A stretch of DNA of 64,000 bases from Vallitalea okinawensis (GTDB lineage Bacteria; Bacillota; Clostridia; Lachnospirales; PQDH01), in NCBI RefSeq assembly GCF_002964605.1, contig NZ_PQDH01000006.1, positions 186,001 through 250,000 of the forward strand, in the 5' to 3' direction. The position numbers were made by a program, and so were the translations under genes. A model generated the notes under the pieces. It worked only from the letters and a program-made list of their open reading frames with translations. It was not told where the DNA came from and ran no database searches. Of the stretch, positions 26,423-35,849 are shown in pieces. Position 1 is the first letter of the stretch; each line of letters opens with the position of its first letter.

Positions 26423-28028
26423 TTCAGATACCAAGTTATATACACCCTCTCGGCATAAAGATGTTCTAAAAAATCCCTCTTCACAATTGGCTCATATAGA
26501 TGATGATATGATCAGTCGACTTGCCAATGAAGTTTATAGAGAAGATCTACCTGTTACCATGGATAGATCTTACCATGATGATCCAACTACCATTGATGAA
26601 CCTCGGCCTGAAGAATTTTTAACAATTGATCAACCTCGGCCTGAGGTATTTCTAACAAACGATCGGCCTCGACCTGACAATCCACATGTAAATGATCCTG
26701 AACCATCCCACGTTACAACTGATCCTTATCAACAACATGCAGAAAGTAGTTATTATTTTTTATCCCACCTTCATCCTACAGTTACTCCGATACAACCTAT
26801 TAATTATCATACTAACCATTTAGATTCTTACTCTTTAAGAAAAGATTTTCCTATATTAAGGAAGAGAGTTAATGGAAGACCATTAGTTTGGCTTGATAAT
26901 TCTGCAACAACTCAAAAACCTCGAGCCGTTATAGATTCTCTTGATACTTATTATAGTGAAACCAACTCTAATGTACATCGTGGAGCTCACACTTTAGCAA
27001 GGCAGGCAACAGATGCCTATGAAGACGCAAGAAAAAAGGTACAGATGTTTATTGGTGCCTCCTCACCAGAAGAAATCATTTTTGTTCGTGGTGCTACAGA
27101 AGCTATCAATCTTGTATCTCAAACATACGGCAATGCTAACATAAAGGAAGATGATGAAATATTATTAACCATGATGGAACACCACTCCAATATTGTTCCT
27201 TGGCAAAAATTAAGGCAATCCAATGGAGCTATCATAAAACCCATTCCTATCAATGATCATGGTGAAGTTATACTAGAAGAATATGAAAAGCTTTTTACAC
27301 CTCGTACAAAAATGGTAGCAATCACCCATGTTTCTAACGTGCTTGGGACAGTTAATCCAGTTAGGACTATGATCGAGATAGCACATAAACATGGTGCTAT
27401 AGTTCTTGTTGATGGTGCTCAGTCAGTACCTCATTTAGGTGTTAACGTCAATCAAATTGACGCGGATTTTTATGTTTTTTCAGGTCATAAGATATATGGT
27501 CCTACAGGTATTGGTGTCCTATACGGAAAGAGAATCTTACTTGAAGCAATGCCCCCTTGGCAAAGAGGTGGTGGCATGATTAAAGATGTTAGCTTTGATA
27601 AAACAACCTATAATGGTCTACCTAATAAATTTGAGGCAGGAACAGGTAACATTGCAGATGCGGTAGCTCTAGGTACCGCTATTGACTATATACAAAACAT
27701 CGGAATAGATAGAATTGAAGAACATGAAAGGACACTCACCAAATATGCTATGCACGCACTTAGTGAAATTCCTGGCATTCGTCTTATTGGTACATCACCA
27801 AGTAAAACAAGTGTGATCGCCTTTGTGATAGACGGTATCTCATCAGATTCAGTAGCAAGATATCTTAACGGAGAAGGTATTGCTGTTCGCTCAGGACATC
27901 ATTGTGCACAGCCTGCTTTACGGCGATTCGGATTAGATAGCGCTGTAAGAGCATCTTTGGGTATGTATAATACTAAGGAAGAAATTGATTGTTTAGTTAA
28001 CGCTGTTCGGAAAATATCCAGATCTTAA
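26409..28028 (+). CDS. Encapsulated cysteine desulfurase (SufS-type) with N-terminal cargo-loading extension
   Basis: A 539-residue PLP enzyme. Residues about 143-539 are a SufS-like desulfurase: WLDNSATTQKP, HRGAH, EHHSN, DGAQSV, PLP lysine K361 in SGHKIYGP and catalytic C499 in RSGHHCAQP. It frees persulfide sulfur from cysteine. Residues 1-142 are polar, Pro/Asp/His-rich and probably disordered, as in desulfurase cargo of family 2A encapsulins. They include three tandem 11-residue repeats (61-93) sharing D-x-PRP, likely shell-binding elements (inference). It overlaps the encapsulin gene by 14 bp, giving coupled synthesis of shell and cargo. No cysE or rhodanese gene follows. Confidence 0.95.
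   Translation: MTMFNSDTKLYTPSRHKDVLKNPSSQLAHIDDDMISRLANEVYREDLPVTMDRSYHDDPTTIDEPRPEEFLTIDQPRPEVFLTNDRPRPDNPHVNDPEPSHVTTDPYQQHAESSYYFLSHLHPTVTPIQPINYHTNHLDSYSLRKDFPILRKRVNGRPLVWLDNSATTQKPRAVIDSLDTYYSETNSNVHRGAHTLARQATDAYEDARKKVQMFIGASSPEEIIFVRGATEAINLVSQTYGNANIKEDDEILLTMMEHHSNIVPWQKLRQSNGAIIKPIPINDHGEVILEEYEKLFTPRTKMVAITHVSNVLGTVNPVRTMIEIAHKHGAIVLVDGAQSVPHLGVNVNQIDADFYVFSGHKIYGPTGIGVLYGKRILLEAMPPWQRGGGMIKDVSFDKTTYNGLPNKFEAGTGNIADAVALGTAIDYIQNIGIDRIEEHERTLTKYAMHALSEIPGIRLIGTSPSKTSVIAFVIDGISSDSVARYLNGEGIAVRSGHHCAQPALRRFGLDSAVRASLGMYNTKEEIDCLVNAVRKISRS
26589..26687 (+). repeat. Three tandem 33-bp repeats encoding the PRP motifs of the encapsulin cargo
   Basis: Three consecutive 33-base units in frame, with translations TIDEPRPEEFL, TIDQPRPEVFL and TNDRPRPDNPH. 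The first two are nearly identical in DNA and the third is diverged. Copy number could vary between strains. Confidence 0.85.
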
Positions 28029-28038
28029 CAAAAAACAT

Positions 28039-28074
28039 AGAAGAGACCATGAAATCTAAATCATGATCTCTTCT
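28039..28074 (+). terminator. Terminator of the encapsulin operon
   Basis: 14-base arms (28039-28052 and 28061-28074) with one mismatch and an 8-base loop, 10 bp after the stop codon. The following tract is T-rich but short. Confidence 0.65.
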
Positions 28075-28097
28075 ATTCATTGACTAAACTTGCAATA

Positions 28098-29672
28098 CTA
28101 GTTTAAAGCTTGATATGCTTCAGTTAATCTCTGCTCTAAATCATCCATACCTAAATTAATTGCTGTTTCAATCATACTATTATAATTAGCAGTTAATTCT
28201 TCTTCAGTTTCTGACATGATGATCTTCGCTTCTTCATCTTCAAATAATTTTACTAACTTATCATAAATTATTTTTTCATCTGTATCTGCCTTAGGTTTTA
28301 TTAAACTTAATCTAGGATTGATATCCACTATTTCTTTGTAATAATTAGAAGACTCCTTAACCATCTCATTAACTTCTGTTGGCTTACTATCAGCTAAAAT
28401 TCCAAAAGCAACGTTCTCTTCTAAGTGCTTCCCAAAGTAAAAGCCTTTATTCCACTCAGCTTCCCATTTATTAGGATTGTTTAGACGAATATCAATAATT
28501 TCATCGCTAAAAACGATGTTACCATTTTCATCTCTATTCCAATCTTCTCCTTCAATACCAAAGCATGTTAACTCCCTACCTTCTTGACTATATATAAAGT
28601 CAACAAGACGAGCTGCTGCTTCAGGGTCTTTACAGTTTTTACTTATAAAAACCCCAGCCCAACCAATTTGGTTATTCACTAAAATTGGATCATTCTTTGT
28701 TTCAAGACCAGTAATAAGACCTGCTTTACCTTCTGGGAAGTTCTGCTTCAGTTTTGAATCTGTTCCAACTACAGCACCATCGGTCCAAGTCATGGCAAAT
28801 GCTCTACCACCATTAAACTCACCTATAACGTCAGACTCATTTTTAACTGCGAAATTATCTGCAGTCATTAAGCCTTTCTTGTATAATGTATTGGCATACT
28901 TTAAAAAGTCTAAATAATTCTCACTTCGTACACCAAACTCGATTCCTCCATTGTTATCAGAGTAATAAGTATATCTACCATCAGCTTGAACACCATATGC
29001 TACTTTGAAAGGTGTAAATTGCCATATTGGATTGAACATGAATGGTCGCATCTCTGGATATTTTTCTTGAACCATTTCTAAAAGAGTAATAAAATCTTCG
29101 GTAGTTTTTAACTCCGGACTTCCTAATTCTTCATAAATATCTTGTCTAAAAATAAGACCAGGACCTCCTAATAATGCTGAGGGGCTATTATCCCAATCCT
29201 CTTTTGTTCCATAGGCACTTAAAATGGTATAGAAATTATCATCTGAAGAAAAAGATTTTGCATTCATAATACGTTCTTCTCCTTGGTCAAAAAGAGGCAT
29301 ATAGCCTTTGTCAATAAGTTCATTATAAGAGTAGGAAACATCAGGATTAGATAACCTTGATAATTCTTTACTTGTAAATATAATGTCAGGCAACTCCTCT
29401 GAAGCAATCATCAAACCTAATTGCTTTTCATCCGCTGCTTTTGTTACATTCAAAGTGACACCTGTTTTTTCAGTGATTTTTTCAGGTATTTTTCCTTTAA
29501 ATTCTTCATTTGAATACCATGTAAAGTTGATAAATGCATCTAACTCAACTGGTCCTTCTTCATTTGTTTCAGCTGTTGATTTTCTTTCACTCTCTGTTTC
29601 CCCACAACCTGCTAGAGTAAAGATAAGAACAACTAGCAAGAAAATTATTGATTTTCTTCCCCATTTTTTCAT
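28098..29672 (-). CDS. Extracellular sugar-binding lipoprotein (LplA-like)
   Basis: The 524-residue solute-binding protein has a lipobox (LAGCGE). Family 1 features include FAMTWTDGAVVGTDS, DFIYSQEGRELTCFGIEGEDW and the C-terminal helical part ending in LTEAYQALN. The GxEGxDW-type block is typical of LplA proteins that bind oligosaccharides released from plant or host polysaccharide. It follows two LplB/LplC-type permeases and a YesM/YesN system on the same strand. No ATPase gene is present, as is usual, since a shared MsmX-type ATPase serves many importers. Confidence 0.92.
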   Translation of the reverse strand: MKKWGRKSIIFLLVVLIFTLAGCGETESERKSTAETNEEGPVELDAFINFTWYSNEEFKGKIPEKITEKTGVTLNVTKAADEKQLGLMIASEELPDIIFTSKELSRLSNPDVSYSYNELIDKGYMPLFDQGEERIMNAKSFSSDDNFYTILSAYGTKEDWDNSPSALLGGPGLIFRQDIYEELGSPELKTTEDFITLLEMVQEKYPEMRPFMFNPIWQFTPFKVAYGVQADGRYTYYSDNNGGIEFGVRSENYLDFLKYANTLYKKGLMTADNFAVKNESDVIGEFNGGRAFAMTWTDGAVVGTDSKLKQNFPEGKAGLITGLETKNDPILVNNQIGWAGVFISKNCKDPEAAARLVDFIYSQEGRELTCFGIEGEDWNRDENGNIVFSDEIIDIRLNNPNKWEAEWNKGFYFGKHLEENVAFGILADSKPTEVNEMVKESSNYYKEIVDINPRLSLIKPKADTDEKIIYDKLVKLFEDEEAKIIMSETEEELTANYNSMIETAINLGMDDLEQRLTEAYQALN

Positions 29673-29725
29673 TTTATAAAACCTCCTTATTTAAATAGGT
29701 ATCTTACGATACCTGAATTACTTAT

Positions 29726-30625
29726 TTAACCTTTAACCGCCCCGATTGTAACACCTTGAACAAAGTGTTTTTGAACAAAGGGATATAGAATAGCTATTGG
29801 AAATACGGCGATTACCATTGCTGTTATTTGTAAGGTAAAGGGTGGTATATTATTGGCCATTGCCATTGCAGACTGAGCTGATACTTGCATAGGTGTTTGA
29901 CTACTATTAATAAGATCTATCATCATATAGGATAAAGTCTTTAGATCTTTGTCTTGCACAAAGAAAACAACGTCCATCCAGTTATTCCATTGGCCAACTG
30001 CTATAAAAAGTCCAAGTGTAGCAAGTAATGGTTTAGAGATTGGTAAAATAATCTTAATGAATATTTTTAAATCCTTTGCTCCATCAATTTTAGCTGATTC
30101 GTATAGTGAGAATGGTAAGTCACTAAAAAAGGAAATGGCTATCAGAACAAAAAAACTATTCATTAATGCTGGTATGATATATACCCAGAAGGAATTAATC
30201 AGCCCTAATTGCTTAAGGGTAAAAAAGTAAGGAATTAATCCCCCTGAAAAATACATGCTTATGATGATGAGTATCATATAAACTTTCTTAAACATGAGAT
30301 GCTTAAAGGATAGCGCGTAGGCAACTGCTGCAGTAAACATGACCCCAGTAACCGTTCCTACTACTGTTCTCGCTACAGATATCCATATAGAATTAAGTAA
30401 TCCCCCATCCTTAAAAAAGTAAATATAATTATCTAGTGTAAAAGCTCTGGGGAAGAAATAAACTCCACCTTTCATTGTGTCCACACTTTCATTAAAAGAT
30501 AGCACAATGGAATAAAAAAATGGATAAAATGTCATTACTAATACTAATGTTAATGATATATAGATAATCGCCATTAATAATCTATCACCAAAGCTTTCAC
30601 TATTAAAAGAGCGTTTCTTCTTCAT
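29726..30625 (-). CDS. Carbohydrate ABC permease (LplC/YtcP-like)
   Basis: A 299-residue permease with six membrane segments. The ABC-permease EAA loop is YESAKIDGAKDLKIFIKIILPIS, split around the conserved Gly. It ends in KHFVQGVTIGAVKG, the standard C-terminus of LplC-type permeases. It lies between the partner permease gene (20 bp gap) and the binding-protein gene. AAGGAGG precedes the ATG. Confidence 0.93.
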   Translation of the reverse strand: MKKKRSFNSESFGDRLLMAIIYISLTLVLVMTFYPFFYSIVLSFNESVDTMKGGVYFFPRAFTLDNYIYFFKDGGLLNSIWISVARTVVGTVTGVMFTAAVAYALSFKHLMFKKVYMILIIISMYFSGGLIPYFFTLKQLGLINSFWVYIIPALMNSFFVLIAISFFSDLPFSLYESAKIDGAKDLKIFIKIILPISKPLLATLGLFIAVGQWNNWMDVVFFVQDKDLKTLSYMMIDLINSSQTPMQVSAQSAMAMANNIPPFTLQITAMVIAVFPIAILYPFVQKHFVQGVTIGAVKG

Positions 30626-30645
30626 GTCTACCTCCTTAGATAACT

Positions 30646-31596
30646 TTAGAATATTCCCGTACCAGTTACTCTCTTAGCAATAAGGTTACTTAAAAATACC
30701 AGCGTAACAGATATTAAGGATTGTATTAAACCTACTGCTGTCGCATAAGCATAGCGCCCTTGGGATAAACCCATTTCAAAAACATAGGTTTGAATAACCT
30801 CTGAAGTATCAATATTGGAAGGATTACCAAGTAAATAGCATTGTTCAAATGTTGATCCTCCAGTTCCTGTACCAATCATTCCTCCTAAAGAAAGGATAAG
30901 TACAACAATGATGGTTGGCTTAATACTAGGTAATGTAATATGCCAGATCTTTTGTAACCGATTTGCACCATCTACTTGCGCTGCTTCGTATTGTGCAACA
31001 TCCACACCTGCAATAGCCGCTAAGAAGATAATAGTCCACCATCCCGTTTCTTTCCAGATGGATAAAAACACAATCAATGGCCAAAATGTCTTGGATGATG
31101 CTAAAATATTAACGGGTTCTTCTACAAGTCCATTTTTCATTAATACATCATTAACAAGACCTGTTTGTTCAGAGAAAAAGGTCATGCAGAGTACTGCTAC
31201 AACTGCCCAAGAAATAAAATAGGGTAAATAACTTGCAGTCTGAACAACTTTTTTGAAAGTTTTATGTCCAACTTCATTTAACATCACCGCTAAAAGAATT
31301 GGTACAGGGAAAGTAAAAACTAGCTTCAATATACTAAGAGCAAAGGTATTTCTCATAATTCTGACGAAATTATAGTCAGTAAAAAATTCTATAAAATACT
31401 TTGCCCCTACCCAATCACTTGTAAAAATACCTGCAATACCCATAGAAATTTTATAATCTTTAAAACCCATGATTAGCCCAAACATCGGTATGTAAGAAAA
31501 AATAAATAAGAACAACATGCCTGCTAAAGCAAAAGCTTGTAAGGTGCATTGCTCTTTAAATCGGACCCAGCTTTTTTTATTACTTATTGCCTCCAT
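30646..31596 (-). CDS. Carbohydrate ABC permease (LplB/YteP-like)
   Basis: A permease of about 316 residues with six membrane segments. The EAA loop is QYEAAQVDGANRLQKIWHITL and the C-terminal ETYVFEMGL-like segment appears as IQTYVFEMGLSQGRYAYATA. ATG 31596 is taken as the start because AAAGGGGGA lies 8 bases upstream. The longer frame to 31674 adds a basic stretch without a ribosome site. It pairs with the next permease to form the importer channel. Confidence 0.92.
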   Translation of the reverse strand: MEAISNKKSWVRFKEQCTLQAFALAGMLFLFIFSYIPMFGLIMGFKDYKISMGIAGIFTSDWVGAKYFIEFFTDYNFVRIMRNTFALSILKLVFTFPVPILLAVMLNEVGHKTFKKVVQTASYLPYFISWAVVAVLCMTFFSEQTGLVNDVLMKNGLVEEPVNILASSKTFWPLIVFLSIWKETGWWTIIFLAAIAGVDVAQYEAAQVDGANRLQKIWHITLPSIKPTIIVVLILSLGGMIGTGTGGSTFEQCYLLGNPSNIDTSEVIQTYVFEMGLSQGRYAYATAVGLIQSLISVTLVFLSNLIAKRVTGTGIF

Positions 31597-31810
31597 ATCA
31601 AGTTCCCCCTTTTTGTTAAGCTTTTTTGAATAGATAAGTCTGGTCAACTTGACTGTTTTATTCAAAACTACCAATTACTCAAGATGTAATATATTGTGTA
31701 TTGTATATTTTTAATTATACAGAGCATGAATTTTCTTTTCTACTGGGTATTTTTAAAAAACATGTGTCATTTTCTAAGATTATTTCTAAATTAATGGTTA
31801 ATATATATAA

Positions 31811-31836
31811 AAAAAAGTCCCTATAAGGACTTTTTT
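31811..31836. terminator. Terminator after the YesM-type gene
   Basis: A 10-bp stem (AAAAAAGTCC and GGACTTTTTT) with a 6-base loop and T-runs on both strands, 14 bp after the histidine kinase stop. It separates the two-component genes from the transporter genes. Confidence 0.8.
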
Positions 31837-31849
31837 ATCTAGTTTGGCT

Positions 31850-33568
31850 CTATATTTTATTTAGTAATTTAATAACAATAGTCAGCCCACTACTTTCAGT
31901 ATTATTTTTCAGATAGATTCCCGAGCCATCTCCGAAAAACATTTTAATTCTATCATTGACATTATCTAAACCTATACTATTACTGGTTTTAAGAACATCG
32001 CCAATATTTCCTGACCCTAGATGTTCATTAATCACGTTGATTTTTTCTACTGAGATACCCTCACCATTATCTTTGACCCTAATCAAGACACCCTCATCCA
32101 CTTCTTCCACTGCCAGAGAAATATGATATCCTCCTACTTTGTTCTTGAAACCATGCATGATGGAGTTCTCAATAATTGGCTGTATAATATGTTTGGGACA
32201 AGGTATAGTTGAATCTTTCAAGTTATTATTAATACTATAGTTGAATTCGTTTTTCATTCTATTTTTATATAGACTAAGGTATTCAGAAGCATAGACTAAC
32301 TCATCTTTTAAAATTGTATCTTCGTCACCTCTGAGGGTGTAACGTAGTATATGGCCTAGTGAATATAAGGAATCCGCCACATTAAAATCACAATTTTCTT
32401 CAGCCATCATTCGAATACATTCAAGTGTATTGTACAGGAAATGAGGCTTAATTTGTGCTTCCAATGCGTAGTACATACTTTCTTTTCTTTTAATTTCTTT
32501 CTTATAAACCTCGTTGATGAGACCATTAATCCTTTCAGTCATTTGATTAAAAGACATCATAGTATAGCCGATTTCATCCATATCACCAATGTTTTGAATT
32601 GGAATTAAGTTATCATTTTCAATAACTGTTAGATGTCTTTTTAAACGATTAATACGTTTAATAAATGTCCTATAAATGATTAAGTAGAAAAATGCTAAAA
32701 CAATTAGGAGCATAGCAATAAAAACGATCGCTTCAATCAACTCGGTCTTAGGATAAGTTTTTTTAATATGAGATACCATCTCAAAATGATAGTCACCAAC
32801 TACTAATGTGGATTTGCTTAGGATGTAATCTTCTTGCTGACTATCCATTTGTTCCAAAGCTTTGCCCTTAATTGGACTTATCGAATCACCATCAAATATA
32901 ATTGTATTCTCTTCTCCATCACTTATTATAATATACGAATAGAGTTCCTTATTAAGTGTTTTTAAGAGCTTTTCTATACTAACATCAATTTTCATAATAC
33001 CTAGCTCTTGGGAATAATTTGAAGTGTATAATTTACTGTAATAAGTCATCTGTCTACCTGCAGATCTAAGATCCATCTTCCATATCCCCTCCATGACTTT
33101 AAGGGATTTCAACTCATTATATGCCGATAATTCATCAGCATTATATATAAAGGGCTCGATGGTAATTAGATTATCATTATTACTATAGACACTAATGTGT
33201 TCTACCACATCATTGGTTAAGAGTGATGTATTAAATATTCCATAGATATCTTTGTTATAGGCATAAACTTGATCTGCAGCAGTGATATGATAGCCTTCAA
33301 GATAGTTTAGAAAAGTATTATATAATTGAAAAGTTTCATTTATTCTTTGGATATTATCGATGTTCACATTGAGATTATAAAAGCCATCTTCCAAGATAGC
33401 ATTCTGCTTATTAATATATTCTGTATACAATGAATTATTTACTGTAACAAGGAAATTCCCAGAAAGTCCAACCGTAGGTAAAAAAACCAAAAACACAAAG
33501 GTAATCATGTATTTTTTCAATAGTGACATAGCGCCATACCTTGTTTTTATTTTTTTAACTATCCCCAT
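31850..33568 (-). CDS. Sensor histidine kinase, YesM family
   Basis: The 572-residue product has membrane segments near 18-40 and 278-300 flanking an extracellular sensor region. A HAMP domain (~300-350) and a His_kinase domain with the phospho-site QIKPHFLYNTLE follow, then a HATPase with IENSIMHGF, DNGEG and GLDNVNDRI. In Bacillus, YesM/YesN regulate import of pectin-derived sugars, so the neighbouring LplABC importer is its probable target. It follows the response regulator gene by 6 bp. Confidence 0.93.
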   Translation of the reverse strand: MGIVKKIKTRYGAMSLLKKYMITFVFLVFLPTVGLSGNFLVTVNNSLYTEYINKQNAILEDGFYNLNVNIDNIQRINETFQLYNTFLNYLEGYHITAADQVYAYNKDIYGIFNTSLLTNDVVEHISVYSNNDNLITIEPFIYNADELSAYNELKSLKVMEGIWKMDLRSAGRQMTYYSKLYTSNYSQELGIMKIDVSIEKLLKTLNKELYSYIIISDGEENTIIFDGDSISPIKGKALEQMDSQQEDYILSKSTLVVGDYHFEMVSHIKKTYPKTELIEAIVFIAMLLIVLAFFYLIIYRTFIKRINRLKRHLTVIENDNLIPIQNIGDMDEIGYTMMSFNQMTERINGLINEVYKKEIKRKESMYYALEAQIKPHFLYNTLECIRMMAEENCDFNVADSLYSLGHILRYTLRGDEDTILKDELVYASEYLSLYKNRMKNEFNYSINNNLKDSTIPCPKHIIQPIIENSIMHGFKNKVGGYHISLAVEEVDEGVLIRVKDNGEGISVEKINVINEHLGSGNIGDVLKTSNSIGLDNVNDRIKMFFGDGSGIYLKNNTESSGLTIVIKLLNKI

Positions 33569-33574
33569 TGTTTA

Positions 33575-34354
33575 TCATTCCTTCTTATGACCGTATTTTC
33601 CCCTAAATTGGGTTGGTGTATAGTTAATCTTCTTCTTAAAAACTTTGAAGAACTCTCTAGGATTTTGATACCCTACCTTATGAGCGATATATTTAATAGA
33701 TGTATTTGGCTCATTAATCAAGCGGTGCATGGCTTGCTTTAATCGAACATATTGAAGATATTTTATAAAACTCGTATTGGTTTCTTTGGAGAATAGGTTA
33801 GAGATATAATTTGGATGTTTATTCATCATCTCAGCAATATAAGTAAGTGATATATCTTCTTTGTAACGACTATCAATGTAGTCAATTATATCGTTTATTA
33901 CTATAGACTGCCCCGTATTCTGAAGTGTAAAACGTAAGAACTCGATATCTTCATAACATTCTTCATCTGGATGAATCTCTTCTTCACCACTTTTCTTAGC
34001 TATCTGTTCTACTGCTTCAATCAAATATTTCTTATTCACAGGCTTGAGCATATAGTCTTTCACATGACTTCTGATGGCTTTTTGAGCATATTCAAACTCA
34101 TTAAATCCTGTCAGAATAAAGCAATTAGAGCACAGATTCCAGCGATAGGCTTGTTCTGCTAACTCTAAGCCTGTCATCCGAGGCATATGAATATCCAAGA
34201 TAGCAATATCTGGTTTATGTAACTTCATTTTTTCTAAAGCATCTAATCCATCAAAGGCAGTAATTGTATCTATGGCATACCAATTAATGCCTTCAATAAT
34301 GGCAACTATTCCATCAACGATGGCTCTTTCATCATCTGCTATTAATATACGCAT
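33575..34354 (-). CDS. Response regulator, YesN type (receiver + AraC HTH)
   Basis: The 259-residue protein has an N-terminal receiver (ADDERAI, phospho-Asp in AILDIHMP, Lys in MLKPVNKKY) and a C-terminal AraC pair of HTHs (ISLTYIAEMMNKHPNYISNLF, IKYIAHKVGYQNPREFFKVFK). It is the DNA-binding partner of the YesM kinase in a two-gene operon. GGAGG precedes the ATG. Confidence 0.94.
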   Translation of the reverse strand: MRILIADDERAIVDGIVAIIEGINWYAIDTITAFDGLDALEKMKLHKPDIAILDIHMPRMTGLELAEQAYRWNLCSNCFILTGFNEFEYAQKAIRSHVKDYMLKPVNKKYLIEAVEQIAKKSGEEEIHPDEECYEDIEFLRFTLQNTGQSIVINDIIDYIDSRYKEDISLTYIAEMMNKHPNYISNLFSKETNTSFIKYLQYVRLKQAMHRLINEPNTSIKYIAHKVGYQNPREFFKVFKKKINYTPTQFRGKYGHKKE

Positions 34355-34419
34355 AACCTATCGCCTCCACGTTGTTCATTCTTTTTTAATATAGCACACA
34401 ACGTTATTTCGGTCAAAAA

Positions 34420-34449
34420 AAGCCCCCCATATTTCATATTGGGAGACTT
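34420..34449 (-). terminator. Terminator of the YdeI-like gene
   Basis: An imperfect hairpin whose arms carry CCCC-ATAT and ATAT-GGG with a 3-base loop, followed on the minus strand by seven T. It lies just after the YdeI-like stop. Confidence 0.65.
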
Positions 34450-34456
34450 CTAGCAA

Positions 34457-34927
34457 TCATTTCATTTTCTCTTTATTAATTAACATTTCAATTGTTTTCT
34501 CTAATCTTGTTAGTTTTGTTTCCTCTTTCTTAGCAGATGTAATATGTTTAATGAACTTATTCTTTTGACTATCTGTTAATGTGTTAAAAAAATCCTTTGC
34601 TACTGGATTATCATCCAAGGCTTTTTCTAATAGTTCTGGAATTACTTCTAATCTACTTGCGTTGTCTTTTTGAATAGTAACTTCTATTTGATCTCCTGGC
34701 TCCTTGCCTATCTTAGCTCTTATAGCCTTTGAAATACCAATAATATGACAATCAGTTCCCATCTTAGCCAGCGCTCCTGTGTATTGATGACCATCAAAGG
34801 TAGCAGCTACTTTTATGATTCCATTACTTCCAAAAGCCTCTTTCACATCATATGGAAATTCAACATAGGCTCCATTTACTTTTTCAGTGCCAATAATTTT
34901 AGCTTTGAATTCATAGACTTTATCCAT
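34457..34927 (-). CDS. DUF1905 / YdeI-OmdA-like protein
   Basis: A 156-residue protein. The first ~95 residues match DUF1905 (YEFKAKIIGTEKVNGAYVEFP, GTDCHIIGISKAIRAKIGK), a small beta barrel. The last ~55 residues match the YdeI/OmdA helical domain (FFNTLTDSQKNKFIKHITSAKKEETKLTRLEKTIEML, split by a Thr-rich turn). Such proteins are annotated as bacteriocin-protection or unknown. It is a single-gene unit with a terminator and GGAG before the ATG. Confidence 0.85.
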   Translation of the reverse strand: MDKVYEFKAKIIGTEKVNGAYVEFPYDVKEAFGSNGIIKVAATFDGHQYTGALAKMGTDCHIIGISKAIRAKIGKEPGDQIEVTIQKDNASRLEVIPELLEKALDDNPVAKDFFNTLTDSQKNKFIKHITSAKKEETKLTRLEKTIEMLINKEKMK

Positions 34928-35285
34928 ACAATCAACTCCTAAGTTCTTTCACATTGTGCATATCTTGATTATATATCTTTTAATCATGCATGTCTATTTT
35001 AATGATAACTAGTATACCCTCCACCTTTGAGAAGACATGGATAGAGTCAACCATAATTCAGATCTATCTTCTTTAGGTTCTGTTGATTGCGAACCGTAAA
35101 ATACAAAAATTGCATTATCCTTACCTTCATTATTCTTCATTCTGTTTTTATTTTTCTCTGCTATCCTTTGTAAATATTTCATTCTTAATGTCCCCCATCC
35201 TGTCATTCATTATGTCTTAAGTATGACTTATGCTTTAAGTATACTCACTTCACTAGTGAAATAATATGGATAGAACAATTAAGAC

Positions 35286-35567
35286 TTATTTTGTACACAA
35301 AAAAAGCCCTCTTTTTCTGAGGACTTTTTTGAAGACTGAAATAATATAGTTAAAGGTCTCCTTATCCAAAGTATAATGAAAATTGACACGTACCCATCCT
35401 GGTTTCATGGCATCGATATTTGCATTTAAAGCTTCTTTAAATCGTTCAACTCGTTTATCGTCAATAGCTAGAAGCTTAATGCCATAGGGTCCAGCACATA
35501 CGCAGCCTGCTCGAGACTGTATGCCAGATAAATCGTTTAGTAATGTGCTTACAAACCTATGGTGCAT
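35286..35567 (-). pseudogene. C-terminal remnant of a class V aminotransferase (cysteine desulfurase superfamily)
   Basis: The 93-residue frame matches only the end of a large class V PLP enzyme: HHRFVSTLLNDLSGIQSRAGC with CVCAGPYGIKLL, then MKPGWVRVNFHY. The PLP lysine region and ~350 N-terminal residues are absent, and the upstream 280 bp contains no continuation in any frame that I could follow. There is no ribosome site at its ATG. It is best read as a decayed gene. Confidence 0.7.
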
Positions 35568-35849
35568 GTATCCATCTTTATATCGAATATTAAAAGATAG
35601 GAATACTTAATATGTACGTGCATTCAATATTTTATATATGATCCTATTTCATTACGTTTATTAGAACATTATAAGCCAGAAATTATTATTATTTCTCTAA
35701 TACTATACCTAAAAGAATAATATGTCAAATAACCTAAAATATCACACCTTCATGTTGAGAATTTCTAGTATTCTTGTATTAATATAAAGGGAACTAATTT
35801 CTTTTTTCCACGTCTAATAGATTGAATGGCATAAAGGAGGAGATTGAAT
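35568..35849. other. AT-rich gap without a recognisable gene
   Basis: No coding frame of note. It probably holds decayed upstream sequence of the aminotransferase remnant and the promoter of the next lipoprotein gene, whose AGGAGG lies at 35836-35841. Confidence 0.35.

Noticed and set aside
35009-35206. 65-residue minus-strand reading frame ending in SSQRWRVY
   Set aside because: There is no recognisable domain and no clear promoter. A GGGGGA lies before an internal ATG, but composition and lack of motifs do not support a gene.
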